From Liolophura sinensis (taxonomy: Eukaryota; Mollusca; Polyplacophora; Chitonida; Chitonidae), in NCBI RefSeq assembly GCF_032854445.1, contig NC_088301.1:4203703-4267702 (forward strand): a stretch of DNA of 64,000 bases, in the 5' to 3' direction. Shown in pieces: positions 50,425-62,344 of the stretch. A model generated the notes under the pieces. That model saw only the letters and a list, made by a program, of their open reading frames with translations. It had not been told where the DNA came from and did not search any database. A program made the translations under genes and the position numbers. The stretch's first letter is position 1; each line of letters opens with the position of its first letter.

Positions 50425-53400
50425 GGCCACCGAAGTGGTAAATGTACAAAGTAAATATGACATACAGTATACATGTATAGGATTTATACATGTAACTTAC
50501 CAGACATGCCAGCTTGCATCTTCCAGTCATAAGTGAAAAGCCTCTAGGAAGGTAATTTAGTCACTAATATTCAGGGTTTAACTTAGTTTCTTTTTTTGGT
50601 GGTGGCTGCGTGGATTTTGCTACACATTTATAATATGTAGGTCATAGGTGAGAGGAATATGTCTGGATATAATATATAACGTGACAAGTGTATGAAACAA
50701 TGCACACAAAACACTTTAATTTATAGTGAAGTCAGATTAATGGTACAAGCAACCACAATCAAAGCGATTACACAGTTTCACATAGCATGTGGCGTTGTAA
50801 ATCTTGAAACATATTTGCTAACGTTTATGAGCCTGGTAATCTATGGTTTATTGCATACACATCCTGGTTTCTAAACTAGATGTGGGTCCAGCATTTATCT
50901 TACAAGTCACAAGTCAGCACCAAAACATATTATACCAGTTGAAGGGGAAGTTGCATTCTTTCTTCATGTACACATTTCTTTTAGATTTGAACATCTTTAT
51001 TTTATGTTTATAACACTCAGAATTGTTTGGCTTTGACTGGGACCAGTATAACACCAACATATATCTGTTATATTAGCCCAAGAATTGGATGAGGAATGAC
51101 AAACATTAAATTAATGGGATTTGACTTGTGGACTTTTGCGTACATGTGGACAGAAAACTCAAAACTACTTTCAGGCTTAGATGAAGAACATTTCTGGAGG
51201 TTTTAGATATTCATGTATCTATACAGAGCAGAGCATGACTTGTGGAATTGTTGAAATAAAGCAAGTTGAAGCTCTTCAACTGAAACTACATGTATGTACA
51301 TTTTTCTAGACCGTCCTGCTGCATGGTTGCCAGTCCAACACTTTCTAGCAGTCACCAATGTAACTTGTGAACATAGCCATGTCAGCATACTGATAATAAT
51401 TAAACTAGCAGAACACAAAGGTCAAGGTCTACATGTATCTAGTTTAACAGCTGACACCACCTCAATGACACTGACATACATGTGTAGGCAAGTGTGACAG
51501 CTTAGCTTAGAGAGCAGGCAAATGGTCAGCCCAGTGCCCCAGAGTAGCTTGTCAATGGAAATTTTCTAACAGGTGCATGTTAATGGGTGTAGCAATCTGA
51601 CATGCGTGGGCAGATCACACACTCCGCTGCCACATTTCCAGTTTTCTTGCCACTAATAGCCTGCATTTCTGCTTAAAGCCTTTTAAACTGTCATTATCTT
51701 ATACAAAAACTATACAAAAGATATGTTTATCTGTACATTAACCTAATAGTGAAAATAAACAGGATAATAGGTATATATGAAAGTTGAAACAACAATGTCT
51801 CCATTCAACAAGCCAGACCAGAATCCTGAATTACAGATGCTTAATCAACATGGACCAAATCTGAAAACTCTAAGAAATCTAATTGTCAGTAAAACTTAAG
51901 GGTCACAATGAGTATTTATAGCTCGCTGATGAAATACAATATACATGGTCATAATTTTCCACTGTGATTAATAAACAAAACCATGCACACTCTTAATTTA
52001 AAATTATTCACATCAACAATGGTTTCACGTCTTCAGCACAATTTTTACCTCATTCTATGGCATATACGAGTGATAAATCTATGATATCTTGCTTTTGTGC
52101 CCTACTCACAACCGCTACAACAGTGACATTTTTCACAGGACGCTATTGTTTTTGTTTGATACACATGCCCACCAGAGTTACCATTTATGTCACAGCACAT
52201 CAATCTCCTGTCAAAGTGTTCATTTCTCGTCAACTTAAAAAGCATATGGGACTTCTTCTTTATTCTAGAACAAGCTTAAAGACAGCATCTTTGTCCACCT
52301 TTGCCTGTTAAGCAGTTCTATAGCTTGGAATATTTAAGTAATCTTGTGAAATACTTTTCGATATTTTCACATTATGATTGACATATCAACGCGGGTTCAA
52401 TCATGTAAACTTGGCGTCAGATGTCAAATAGCAGATGACGTATTGACACATCAAGCAATACAGAGCCACACCCAAACCTGGAAGAAATCAGCTGAGACTA
52501 AGTAGCACACTCTCACAGTCATGTGACTTGGGGATTCCCACAAGAAATCATCTGTTGTCGGGATATACATAAATAGGTGGCTTATGTAGTAGCTCATACA
52601 TATTCAGGTCACCCAACATCCCACAAAAGAATCAACATCCCACACACACTCTCAGACTCTTTTTAAGAACACAGCAAACATGATAACATGTAGATACTAG
52701 ACGTAGTGACTCGAATAGAGCTGTCAGCAATACAACTCAACACACTCGGTAATTTGCAAACACATTTGTCCCTCAGTGAGTTCTGTGAGCAAAATTTGGC
52801 TGGGAAGACCTGCGAGCATGTCACTTGACATTACACAAGATTGCGCAGTTATATTGGATACAAACAAACCTTTTGTTCCAAGACGGAGATCCCGCAGTGA
52901 GAACACATAGATTTACCGTATATATTGACCGGAACCTACAAAACGAAGACGCCGGAATGTTCAAATATGTTTGATCCTGTTGTTAACAGATAAATATACC
53001 AGGTCAGTCCTTGTTATAATGCATTTCTGAAGTTTTCTGTCAGGAAGCAAGTTTTTCTGCTTCCAATACCAGCGATTTCATCTCAGGAGTGGGTGAAGCT
53101 GACATGCTTGGTACGTTCGTACTTAGTTAAATCAGGTGTCAGCTCACTCGTGGAGCTAAGTTTGACTGAGATTTCCTGAAGAATTATCCACGAAAGTTAT
53201 TATATTTTATCAGCACTAGACATGTTCGATAACAAAGACAATGAGTCTAAACCTTTGTTAAACCTTAACACTGTAAGCATCAAGACTTCTTACAACTATT
53301 CCACGCCAGTATAGGGAAAAGAGTTGGTGTCTTTCAGCAACTCATTTGTATTTTGCAAAAATACTGAAATTAAGTAATCCATAGTCCTGACTCGTAGGGT

Positions 53401-53734
53401 CTCGAGAGCGCTGTCATCCAGGCATTAAGTAGGCCTAATCCATAGGCCTTAACTACCCACCTCTGACCAGAGGGCTCAAGGGTTACAATCTTCCAATCCA
53501 GTTAATCCCTATCTTTGATCTTGAAGAGTAAAAGTGATCGAAACTCTGAAACAGACTATTGGTCTTACTGTGTGTTTCGAATGGCAAAAGAACGCTAAAC
53601 GAAAACTGCACCTCCGATGAAGTCGCTCTGAGGTAACACAGACAGATCAATCCAGCGTCAGTTTCGAAATCAAGAAATCTTCGATTACAAATTTCACAAC
53701 ATTTCGCAATCATTGCTACCTTACTTCGTACTCA
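50425..53734. other. IP6K upstream intron or flank
   Basis: AT-rich DNA between the first coding exon of IP6K and its possible untranslated exon. No repeats or exons that I can support. Confidence 0.4.
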
Positions 53735-53950
53735 CCACCGATCCTCACGATATGCCCATTCTTTGGCGCTTTGGAAAGACCGCCCCTTTACCAACTTAAG
53801 GTAAAAATTTGAAGAATATAACAAGATGCGCTGACTGAACTGTCAATCCAACAGTACTCGTCAGCCTACATCCACGAGGGGAACGGAAGTACATCCACCA
53901 GGAGAACGGACATCCATCAGGAGGACGGTGTAGTGCGCATGACCACACAT
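53735..53950 (-). promoter_or_regulatory. Possible IP6K promoter / 5' untranslated exon
   Basis: On the minus strand a good donor (CGGTG/gtgagt) lies at about 53734, with a moderately CpG-containing stretch upstream, 3.7 kb before the first coding exon. It could be the untranslated first exon of IP6K. The same stretch, read on the plus strand at about 53860-53935, holds three short copies of the core of the 53-bp minisatellite unit. Inference only. Confidence 0.22.
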
Positions 53951-54309
53951 ATGGCGCGAAATGTAAAGTAGTGGGATATAGTTACACATTTGTGTTCACT
54001 AAAAAGACATACGGATTATATCACTGTATATCTCATACTATTAACTTAAATTTTATTTACTACAGGGCTTCTCCAAATGATCGAACTATAGACAACAGAT
54101 GATGAATAAGACAAGGTACCTTATAAATTATCGGTATAAATTATCGAACTATCGAAGACAGATGATGAATAAGACAAGGTATTCTATATCATAATAACCC
54201 AAAAGACCACGGCCTCTCCAGACCCGTTGTCCCGACATGCGGTTCATAGGCCTGTAGGACTATACAATATACAGGGACTTGGCAAGACGGTTGTTTTCCC
54301 CCGGCATCT

Positions 54310-57300
54310 ATATAAAATGTGCCTAATTTACCTTCATATAGATATAAAGTACAACATCCATACGGAGGACGGTGGCTATTTTAACTTCCTGCAGGTATAC
54401 AGTACAACATCCATGAGGAGGACGGTGGCTAATTTAACTTCCTGCAGGTATCAGGTACAACATCCACAAGGTGGACGGTGGCTAATTTACCTTCCTACTG
54501 TTATAAGGTAGAACATCCACGAGGAGGACGGTGACTAATTTACCTTTCTGCAGGTGTGATGTACAACATCCACGAGGAGGACGGTGGCTAATTTACCTTT
54601 CTGCAGGTGTGAAGTACAATATCCATGAGGAGGAAGGTGACTAATTTAACTTCCTGCAGGTGTAAAGTACAACATCCACGAGGAGGACGGTGACTAATTT
54701 ACCTTTCTGCAGGTGTAAAATACAACATCCACGAGAAGGACGGTGACTAATTTACCTTTCTGCAGGTGTAAAGTACAACATCCATGAGGAGGACGTTGGC
54801 TAGTTTACTTTCCTATAGGTATAAAGTACAACATCCACGAGGAGGACGGTGGCTAATTTACCTTCCTCCAGGTATCAGGAACAACATCCACGAGGAGGAC
54901 GGTGGGTGATTTACCTTCCTGCAGGTATAAAGTACAACATCCACGAGGAGGACGGGGACTAATTTACCTTCCTCCAGGTATCAAGAACAAAATCCACGAG
55001 GAGGACGGTGGATGCTTTACCTTCATATAGTTATAAAGTACAACATCCACGAGGAAAACGGTGGCTAATTTACCTGCCTATAGGTATAAAGTACAACATC
55101 CACATGGAAGACGGTGGCTAGTTTACATCCCTATATGTATAAAGTACAACATCCACGAGGAGGACGGTGGATAATTTACCTTCCTGCAGGTATAAAGTAC
55201 AATATCCACGAGGAGGACGGTGACTAATTTATGTTCCTATAGGCATAAAGTACAACAACCACGAAGCGGACGGTGACTAATTTAACTTCCTGCAGGTGTA
55301 AAGAACAACATCCACGAGGAGGACGGTGGCTAATTTACCTTTCTGCAGGTGTAAAGTACAACATCCACGAGAAGGACGGTGACTAATTTACCTTTCTGCA
55401 GGTGTAGAGTACAACATCCATGAGGAGGACGGTGGCTAGTTTACTTTCCTATAGGTATAAAGTACAACATCCATGAGGAGGACGGTGACTAAATTACCTT
55501 TCTGCAGGTGTAAAGTACAACATCCATGAGGAGGACAGTGACTAATTTACCTTTCTGCAGGTGTAGAGTACAATATCCACAAGGAGGACGGTGGCTAATT
55601 TACCTTCTGCAGGTGTGAAGTACAACATCTATGAGGAGGACGGTGGCTAACTTACCTTTCTGCAGGTGTGAAGTACAACATCCATGAGGAGGACGGTGGC
55701 TAATTTACCTTTCTGCAGGTGTGAAGTACAACATCCACGAGGAGGACGGTGGCTAATTTACCTTTCTGCAGGTGTAAAGTACATCATCCACGAGGAGGAC
55801 GGTGACTAATTTACCTTTCTGCAGGTGTAAAGTACAACATCCACGAGGAGGACGGTGGCTAATTTAACTTCCTGCAGGTGTAAAGTACAACATCCACGAG
55901 GATGACGGCGGCTAATTTACCTTCCTGCAGGTGTGAAGTACAACATCTATGAGGAGGACGGTGGCTAATTTACCTTTCTGCAGGTGTGAAGTACAACATC
56001 CACGAGGAGAACGGTGGCTAATTTACCTTTCTGCAGGTGTGAAGTACAACATCCATGAGGAGGACGGTGGCTAATTTACCTTTCTGCAGGTGTAAAATAC
56101 AACATCCACGAGGAGGACGGTGACTGATTTACCTTCCTGCAGGTGTAAAGTACAACATCCACGAGGAGGACGGTGACTAATTTACCTTTCTGCAGGTGTA
56201 AAGTACAACATCCACGAGGAGGACGGTGACTACCTTTCTGCAGGTGTAAAATACATCATCCACGAGGAGGACGGTGACTAATTTATGTTCATATAGTCAT
56301 AAGGTACAACAACCACAAAGCGGACGGTGACTAATTTATGTTCCTGTAGGTATAAAGTACAACATCCACGAGGCTATAGCTATAAAGTACAACATCCACG
56401 AGGAGGACGTTGGCTACTTTACCTTCCTATAGCTATAAAGTACAACATCCACGAGAAGGACGGTTGCTAATTTACCTTACTGCAGGTATCAGGTACAACA
56501 TCCACGCGGAGGACGGTGGCTACTTTACCTTACTGCAGGTATCAGGTACAACATCCGTGAGGAGGACGGTGGCTAATTTAACTTCCTGCCGGTATAAGGT
56601 ACAACGTCCATGAGGAGGATGGTAGCTAATTAACCTTCCTGCAGATATAAGGTACAGCATCCACGAAGAGGACGGTAGCTAATTTAACTTCCTGCAGGTG
56701 TAAAGTACAACATCCACGAGGAGGACGGCGGCTACTTTACCTTTCTGCAGGTGTAAAGAACAACATCAACAAGGAGGACGGTGACTAATTTACCTCCCTA
56801 TAGATATAAAGTACAACATCAACAAGGAGGAAGGTGGCTAATTTACCTTACTATAGGTATAAAATACAACATCCATGAGGAGGACGGTGGCTAATTTACC
56901 TTCCCCCAGGTGCCAGGCACATCATCCACGAAGAGGACGGTGGCTAATTTAACTTCCTAGAGGTAAAATGTACAACATCCCCTAGGAGGACGGTGCCTAA
57001 TTTACCTTCCTACAGGTATCAGGAACAACATCCACGAGGAGGACGGTGGGTAATTTACCTTCCTGCATGTATAAAGTACAACAACCACGAGGAGGAGGGT
57101 GGCTAATTTACCTTCCTCCAGGTATCAGGGACAACATCCACGAGGAGGACGGTGGATGCTTTACCTTCATATAGTTATAAAGTACAACATCCACGAGGAG
57201 GACGGTGGCTAATTTACCTTCCTGCAGGTATAAAGTACAAAATCCACGAGGAGGACGGTGGCTAATTTACCTTTCTCCAGGTATCAGGAACAACATCCAC

Positions 57301-58095
57301 GAGGAGGACGGTGGTTGCTTTACCTTCCTATAGGTATATAGTATAACATCCACGAGGAGGACGGTGACTAATTTATGTTCCTATAGGCCTAAGGTACAAC
57401 ACCACGAAGCGTACGGTGACTAATTTATGTTCCTGCAGGCATAATGTACAACATCCACGAGGCTATAGCTATATTGTACAACATCCACGAGGAGGACAGT
57501 GGCTAATTTATCTTCCTATTGGTATAAAGTACAACATCTATGAGGAGGACGGTGGCTAATTTACATCCATATAGGTATAAGGTACAACATCCACGAGGAG
57601 GACGGTGACTAATTTACATCCCTATAGGTTTAAAGTACAACATTCATGAGGAGGACGGTGGCTGATTTACCTCCCTGTAGGTATAAGGTACAACATCCAC
57701 AAGGAGGACGGTAGCTACCTTACCTTACTATAGGTTTAAGATACAACATCCACGAGGATGACGGTGACTAATTTATGTTCCTGCAGGTATAAAGTACAAC
57801 ATCCATTAGGAGGACGGTGGCTACTTTACCTTTCTATAGCCATAAAGTACAACATCCACGAGGAGGACAGTGGGTAATTTATCTTCCTATATAGGTATAA
57901 AGTACAACATCCACTAGGAGGACGGTGGCTAATTTACATCCCTATAGGTTTAAAGTACAAAATCCATGAGGAGGACGGTGGCTAATTTACATTCCTGCAG
58001 GAATAAAGTACAACATCCATAAGGAGGACAGTGGTTAATTGACGTTCCTATAGGTATCAGGTAAAAAATCCACGAGGAGGACGGTGACTAATTTA
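54310..58095. repeat. 53-bp minisatellite with joined splice-like motifs
   Basis: About 70 units: gtgtaaagtacaacatccac, gaggaggacggtggctaatt, tacctttctgcag. Variants have gtataaag, gactaatt or ttcctatagg. The junction of units reads pyrimidine tract-CAG/GTRTAAAG. Ends at the acceptor of the exon at 58115. Confidence 0.96.
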
Positions 58096-58114
58096 CCATC
58101 CTTTTTCTCCGCAG

Positions 58115-58201
58115 ATAGGAAAAGCCCAACACGAACGAGGACAAACCGAGGGTGCCTTTCTCTACATGTACGTAGATGAGAAAGTTTTCACAGAGCCTTA
58201 G
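58115..58201 (+). CDS. Short terminal exon of an unidentified plus-strand gene
   Basis: A strong acceptor (ctttttctccgcag) at the edge of the 53-bp minisatellite is followed by a 28-codon open stretch (GKAQHERGQTEGAFLYMYVD and onward) to TAG at 58199-58201, entered in phase 0. AATAAA follows at 58262-58267. The upstream exon is not found; it would lie before 54300, across the array. The exon start resembles the array unit. I do not recognise the product. It could also be chance. Confidence 0.4.
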   Translation: MGKAQHERGQTEGAFLYMYVDEKVFTEP

Positions 58202-58261
58202 AATATAATCCTCGAATCATCCAATATGAGAATTCCAGTGACCACCAATTCCGGACAGTTG

Positions 58262-58267
58262 AATAAA
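58262..58267 (+). other. Poly(A) signal AATAAA after the plus-strand terminal exon
   Basis: Lies 61 nt after the TAG at 58199-58201. The plus-strand and minus-strand genes therefore end tail to tail, with stops about 535 bp apart. Confidence 0.4.
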
Positions 58268-58527
58268 AAAGTCAACAACCACATTCTAGTTTAAATATAT
58301 GTATTTTAATGAGCCCTGTCGCAGTGCCATAACCCACCGCATATGGAGAGTTTGCCAACAGAAACTCTAATTCAACAAGTTCCTTTCCCTAAAAATGGTT
58401 ACAGCATTGTATTCATCCGGTTTGCAAAAACCTTTACAGAAAAACTATTATAAACTGAAGAACGCTTTACTGGGATGTACGGATAAAAGTTGTATTTCAT
58501 TACATATGCTGCAGTACCCTAGGCAAG

Positions 58528-58533
58528 TTTATT
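58528..58533 (-). other. Poly(A) signal AATAAA for the minus-strand gene
   Basis: TTTATT on the plus strand, about 200 nt past the TAA at 58736-58738. Position is right for a 3' end, but the hexamer is common in AT-rich DNA. Confidence 0.4.
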
Positions 58534-58735
58534 AGTGTATTAACTCTCTTGTACATTCTAAGATTCTATACATGTGTAAGTGAAGCAATGAATGGTATGG
58601 AGGTGGAATGGAAAATACATTATAGGTGTAGGCTATATGTACAAGGCATATAGCCATGATACAATGATAACAATGATATAAAATACACATTGTCAACTCA
58701 TCAGTCATCTATTATTTACACACACAGCATGCCAT

Positions 58736-58940
58736 TTACGACTCGGTACTGCTGATTAAGCGGTGTGCTCTTAATTGTTCACTTTTTTTAAGTGCCGTGT
58801 GTAACGATGAATGTTCAGTTTGACAGCATCTTCGTCTTGCTTCTGGTAAAGATATGTGCAGTTTGTTGGATACAAGCAGTGCGACTACATCCCGAACCAA
58901 AGCTTCCTTACATCTCCTACTCCTGACTGTCCCTTCGTAC
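58736..58940 (-). CDS. Unidentified gene, terminal exon
   Basis: 205 nt, 68 codons including the TAA stop; basic (VRSRRCKEALVRDVVALLVS, EARRRCCQ). Acceptor tttgtag. An AATAAA lies about 200 bp beyond the stop at 58533-58528. Confidence 0.55.
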
Positions 58941-61900
58941 CTACAAAGAAAAAAATGTGAACAGAATGCAATCCTGTTAAAGGCTTCCTATTCATTTGTA
59001 AAAGACTGAAATCTGGAAATGTATATAGATTGCTACTAATTAAACATATATGCCTGCACACTTTTTAGCAAGTCATGCGCGGAACAAAATTATGAAATTA
59101 TAATGATAAATAATTAAACACACATCTACATGTAAATGACTACTTGATGACTGCAATATTCTTAGTTACTTTCCTTCTTTTTTATGGCTTTAGCCTTGTC
59201 AAATGTTTATACACATTTGAACTGTCTGTATATAGATAACTTGAAAGCTGGAAAGCCATTCCGATACTACTTCATGCATGACTGGAGCCAAAATAGCCAT
59301 ATCTAATTATACCAAAAAATAAAAACAGACAGATAAAATACAAGGTAAATACAAACCCATCCACATTTAAAATCTTCTGAATTCGCTCGGTTCCTGGTAG
59401 CTGGACTAGCTTGTGTACAAATCCAGATGTGACGGGGGGCCTGAAGCAATGTTTCACACAAGAATATAATCACACAGTGAAAGATAATCATGGCCTATTT
59501 CCCATGCACATATACAGACAAGGTATACAAAAGCATATGCAGACTGTTTCGCATAATTTAATCACGCTCCATGTAAGCAGCAATGAATCCGTCACTTTCT
59601 TCTTCACTCTTGGACCAAAATAAGTTGTGACAACAAACAAACAGAACATCCCAGATCTGTACTGTAACAAAAAAACCCTTATAGGCATGATTATTTGAAA
59701 CATGCATGGAGCAGACCGGGATTACTGGCAACCACCCTATCTGCATGTACCTATACGTACCGTTTGTCCCTAAGCTTCAATTTGAAGAACTTTTTTCCAC
59801 ATAGGCTTCGAGATATGTATAAGCCTAAAAGAGAAAATCTTATTAAGTACCATACGCATACCCATTCGAAATAACACCCAGAATGACCATAATTTACTCA
59901 CAAAACATTTACAAAATTCCAAAGTCCCGCAGCGTTGTTTTTGGTACGTAAAACATATATAAATATAGTAACAGGGCTTTTTCCATACAAAGGGTATTTT
60001 CAGTACATATAAATCAAGCTAAGCGAAAAATTCAATATCAATTTATACACGGAAATCACACTTTTACGTACCAAGTCCAAGACATAACCGAAACCAAAGC
60101 CCTTTAGAAAGTCCCTTCTCGGATTTGTCAAGAAAATCTCCAGCTCAGAGCTCTCGGACCTAGATAAACACGTAATCATGTATACAGTTGTACGAGGAAG
60201 GGGTTAGGAGAAGATATCAATATAACACAGTGAAACACACTAAAACACTCTTTTTAGATACATAATAATATATCCCGGGCGATGAAGTGCATGAGGATCT
60301 TTATGAAATCACATGCTACCATCAAGTGTGGCTGTATGATGTGAAACAATACATTAAACTATATGTCATGTAACAAATTAATTATTTGTATCGCAGCAAC
60401 TATTCTTCAAATAGCAGCGAAATCTTTCGAGTTTGTGTGATATGAATGTACAGTGGTGCTGCACGCCACTATAGAAGAATAGGGAAATACAGAAATGATC
60501 ATATGTTTAAAACTACTGTATATAGTCAAATACAAGAGTCAGTTAAATACACTGTGTCTGTAAATTCTAATTGCGCAGAAAAATGTGTAAGTATTCCTAA
60601 GCTAATTGTTGTTCACACCAGTCACTGTGCGAAACTCCAGAATGCGCCTACACATATGAGGAAATATAGAAAAACATGTAAAAGACAAAGAAAATAAATG
60701 CAGTGTACAGATTTAAGCTATACATACCACTTTGAGCCTCTGTCTGTCAACAAGCCTTCCACATACTGGTCTATCACATCAACCTGAAATATCAACATTA
60801 TGCGGCATATATATATATACAATCCAAACATTGTGTTTAAGTCAGTTAAAAATCCAAAAATTGTCAGACACAGTTTAATGGTATTTTTCTACTGATGCTG
60901 AATACTTGAGGCTCAGACCCACCTGTTATTTCTAAACATTTTCAGTATATGCCTCAATGTCATCTGTGGCCTCCGTGGCTCAGTCGGTTAGCGCGCTAGC
61001 GCAGCGTAATGACCTAGGAGTCTCTCACCAATGCGGTCGCTGTGAGTTCAAGTCCAGCTCATGCTGGCTTCCTCTCCGGCAGTACGTGGGAAGGTCTGCC
61101 AGCAACCTGCGGATGGTCTTGGGTTTCTCCCGGGCTCTGCCCGGTTTCCTCCCACCATAATGCTGGCCGCCGTCGTATAAGTGAAATATTCTTGAGTACG
61201 GCGTAAAACACCTATCAAATAAACAAATCAATGTCACCTGCATGACAACTGCTCCCTTATCCATACCTGTGAAATGACATCAGATAGACAAATAAACATG
61301 TTGGAATCCTGCTCCTCATTGTTGAGTTCCTCGTCCGCAAATGGAATAATCCTGGACACTTGTAAGTCTTCTGACGAAAACCTACAGAAATCAAGACATC
61401 ACAAAAGTTGTATCTTTCTTGAAAACATACGAGAAATGACTGCAACACTTATCAAAATCGACGCCCACATCGTTACACATTCTAAAGCATTCTAAACACG
61501 TATTGGAAAGAATGTGTTCAAGACAAAGACCTTAACCCTAAGACATGCAACAATGTTCAGTCATGCCCAGCATTTGTCGCCCCAAGCACCACAATGCAGA
61601 TATACACGAGTATAATATTCAATTCAGATTTGAAATGCATTTCCTTAATTAGTGTTATGAATTGAGGCACTCTAGGCTGACAGGCCCGTTTCCGCGTGAA
61701 GTACCTTGTCGGGTCATACCAACAGAACTTGATGCTGCCTCGCTTGGCGCTCAGCATTGAGAGGTTAGAGCAAAGAAACAGGACTGTTCCGCCCGATGTC
61801 AGTATAATGTGACTGGGTGGTGTGTCACGTTTGGTGTCTTCGGCATGACGTTCCAGTGGCGGCAAACCTTGGCGCCCCACCACAAGAAGACACATTTCAT

Positions 61901-62328
61901 ATGCACAACCTAGAAGAACTCCTCGTCGTCATATGACTGAAAAATTGTTCAGTACGACGTTAAACCCCAAGCACTCACTCATTCAATCCGCGTGTAGTAA
62001 TATTTATTTATTTATTTGGTTGATGTTTTACGCCGTATTCAATAATATTTCACTTACATGACAGCATTATGGGGGGAGGAAACCTGGCAAAGGCCGGGGG
62101 GGGGGGGGGGAACCCACGACCATCCGCACGTTGCTGGCAGACCTTCCCACATACGGCCGGAGAGGAAGCCAGCATGAGCTGGACTTAAACTCACAGCGAC
62201 ACCGCATTGGTGGGAGGCTTCTGGGTCATTGCGCTGCGCTACATGTCGTAATAAGGTTATCCTTACTGTGGGAGCTCTTCGTGTAGCTCAGGTGAGGCTA
62301 TTTTGTCATCTTCTGCTCTACAGGGCAC
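58736..62328 (-). CDS. Unidentified minus-strand gene, partial (at least 6 exons)
   Basis: Exons in order: 62328-62267, 61381-61267, 60783-60728, 60159-60072, 59824-59761, 58940-58736. The first four join in phase and are open in only one frame: AEDDKIASPELHEELP, then SEDLQVSRIIPFADEELNNE, CLSDVISQVDVIDQYVEGLL and RRDFLKGFGFGYVLDL. The last two also join each other in phase and end with TAA at 58736-58738. The join between exons 4 and 5 is off by one phase: direct splicing reads to a TGA in exon 5. A short missing exon may correct this, for example one after the good acceptor at about 60022. The first exon starts in phase 0 without an ATG, so the 5' end is not found. I do not recognise the family. 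Confidence 0.6.
59761..59824 (-). CDS. Unidentified gene, exon e (phase not reconciled)
   Basis: 64 nt, acceptor tcttttag, donor CG/gtacgt. The frame compatible with the next exon reads RSLCGKKFFKLKLRDKR, but exon d feeds it in a different phase. If exon d joins directly, the protein ends here at an in-frame TGA. Confidence 0.45.
60072..60159 (-). CDS. Unidentified gene, exon d
   Basis: 88 nt, SESSELEIFLTNPRRDF followed by LKGFGFGYVLDL; open only in the phase set by exon c. Donor TTG/gtacgt. Confidence 0.62.
60728..60783 (-). CDS. Unidentified gene, exon c
   Basis: 56 nt, VDVIDQYVEGLLTDRGSK; only phase 0 is open. Acceptor atttcag, donor TG/gtatgt. Confidence 0.62.
60967..61227 (+). mobile_element. 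tRNA-headed SINE, second family (full length)
   Basis: Head ggcctccgtggctcagtcgg with box B gagttcaagtcc; the body continues through ggaaggtctgccagcaacct and gtttcctcccaccataatgc; tail gagtacggcgtaaaacacc plus an A-rich end. Target-site duplication tcaatgtca(t/c)ctg at 60954-60966 and 61228-61240, with one mismatch. It belongs to the broad class of metazoan SINEs with a conserved central domain; the exact subfamily name is not assigned. Confidence 0.9.
61267..61381 (-). CDS. Unidentified gene, exon b
   Basis: 115 nt, joins exon a by a split CAG codon; acidic (FADEELNNEEQDSNMFICL). Donor CAG/gtatgg. Flanked on both sides by SINEs of one family in opposite orientation. Confidence 0.65.
61680..61984 (+). 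mobile_element. SINE copy in the unidentified minus-strand gene
   Basis: Plus-oriented: cctcgcttggcgctcagca core and atatgactgaaaaattgttc to accccaagcactcactcatt at the end. Internally diverged from the young copies at 18121 and 23383. Confidence 0.78.
61998..62247 (-). mobile_element. Second-family SINE, minus orientation
   Basis: Begins with tttatttatttggttgatgt on the plus strand and ends near the tRNA-like head. Contains a G-run at about 62098-62111 and the cgaccatccgcacgttgctgg domain. Its edge is about 20 bp from the donor of the exon at 62267-62328. Confidence 0.85.
62267..62328 (-). CDS. Unidentified gene, exon a
   Basis: 62 nt, acceptor cttacacag, donor CA/gtaagg, open in phase 0 (AEDDKIASPELHEELP). 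A SINE begins about 20 bp beyond its donor. Confidence 0.55.
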
Positions 62329-62344
62329 CTGTGTAAGAAACAAA

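Noticed and set aside
60967..61040. Functional tRNA gene
   Set aside because: Has box A- and B-like motifs but does not fold into a full cloverleaf by eye, and it continues into a SINE body with target-site duplications.
61025..61264. 79-codon frame on the minus strand
   Set aside because: Antisense of the second-family SINE; the same frame recurs in other copies.
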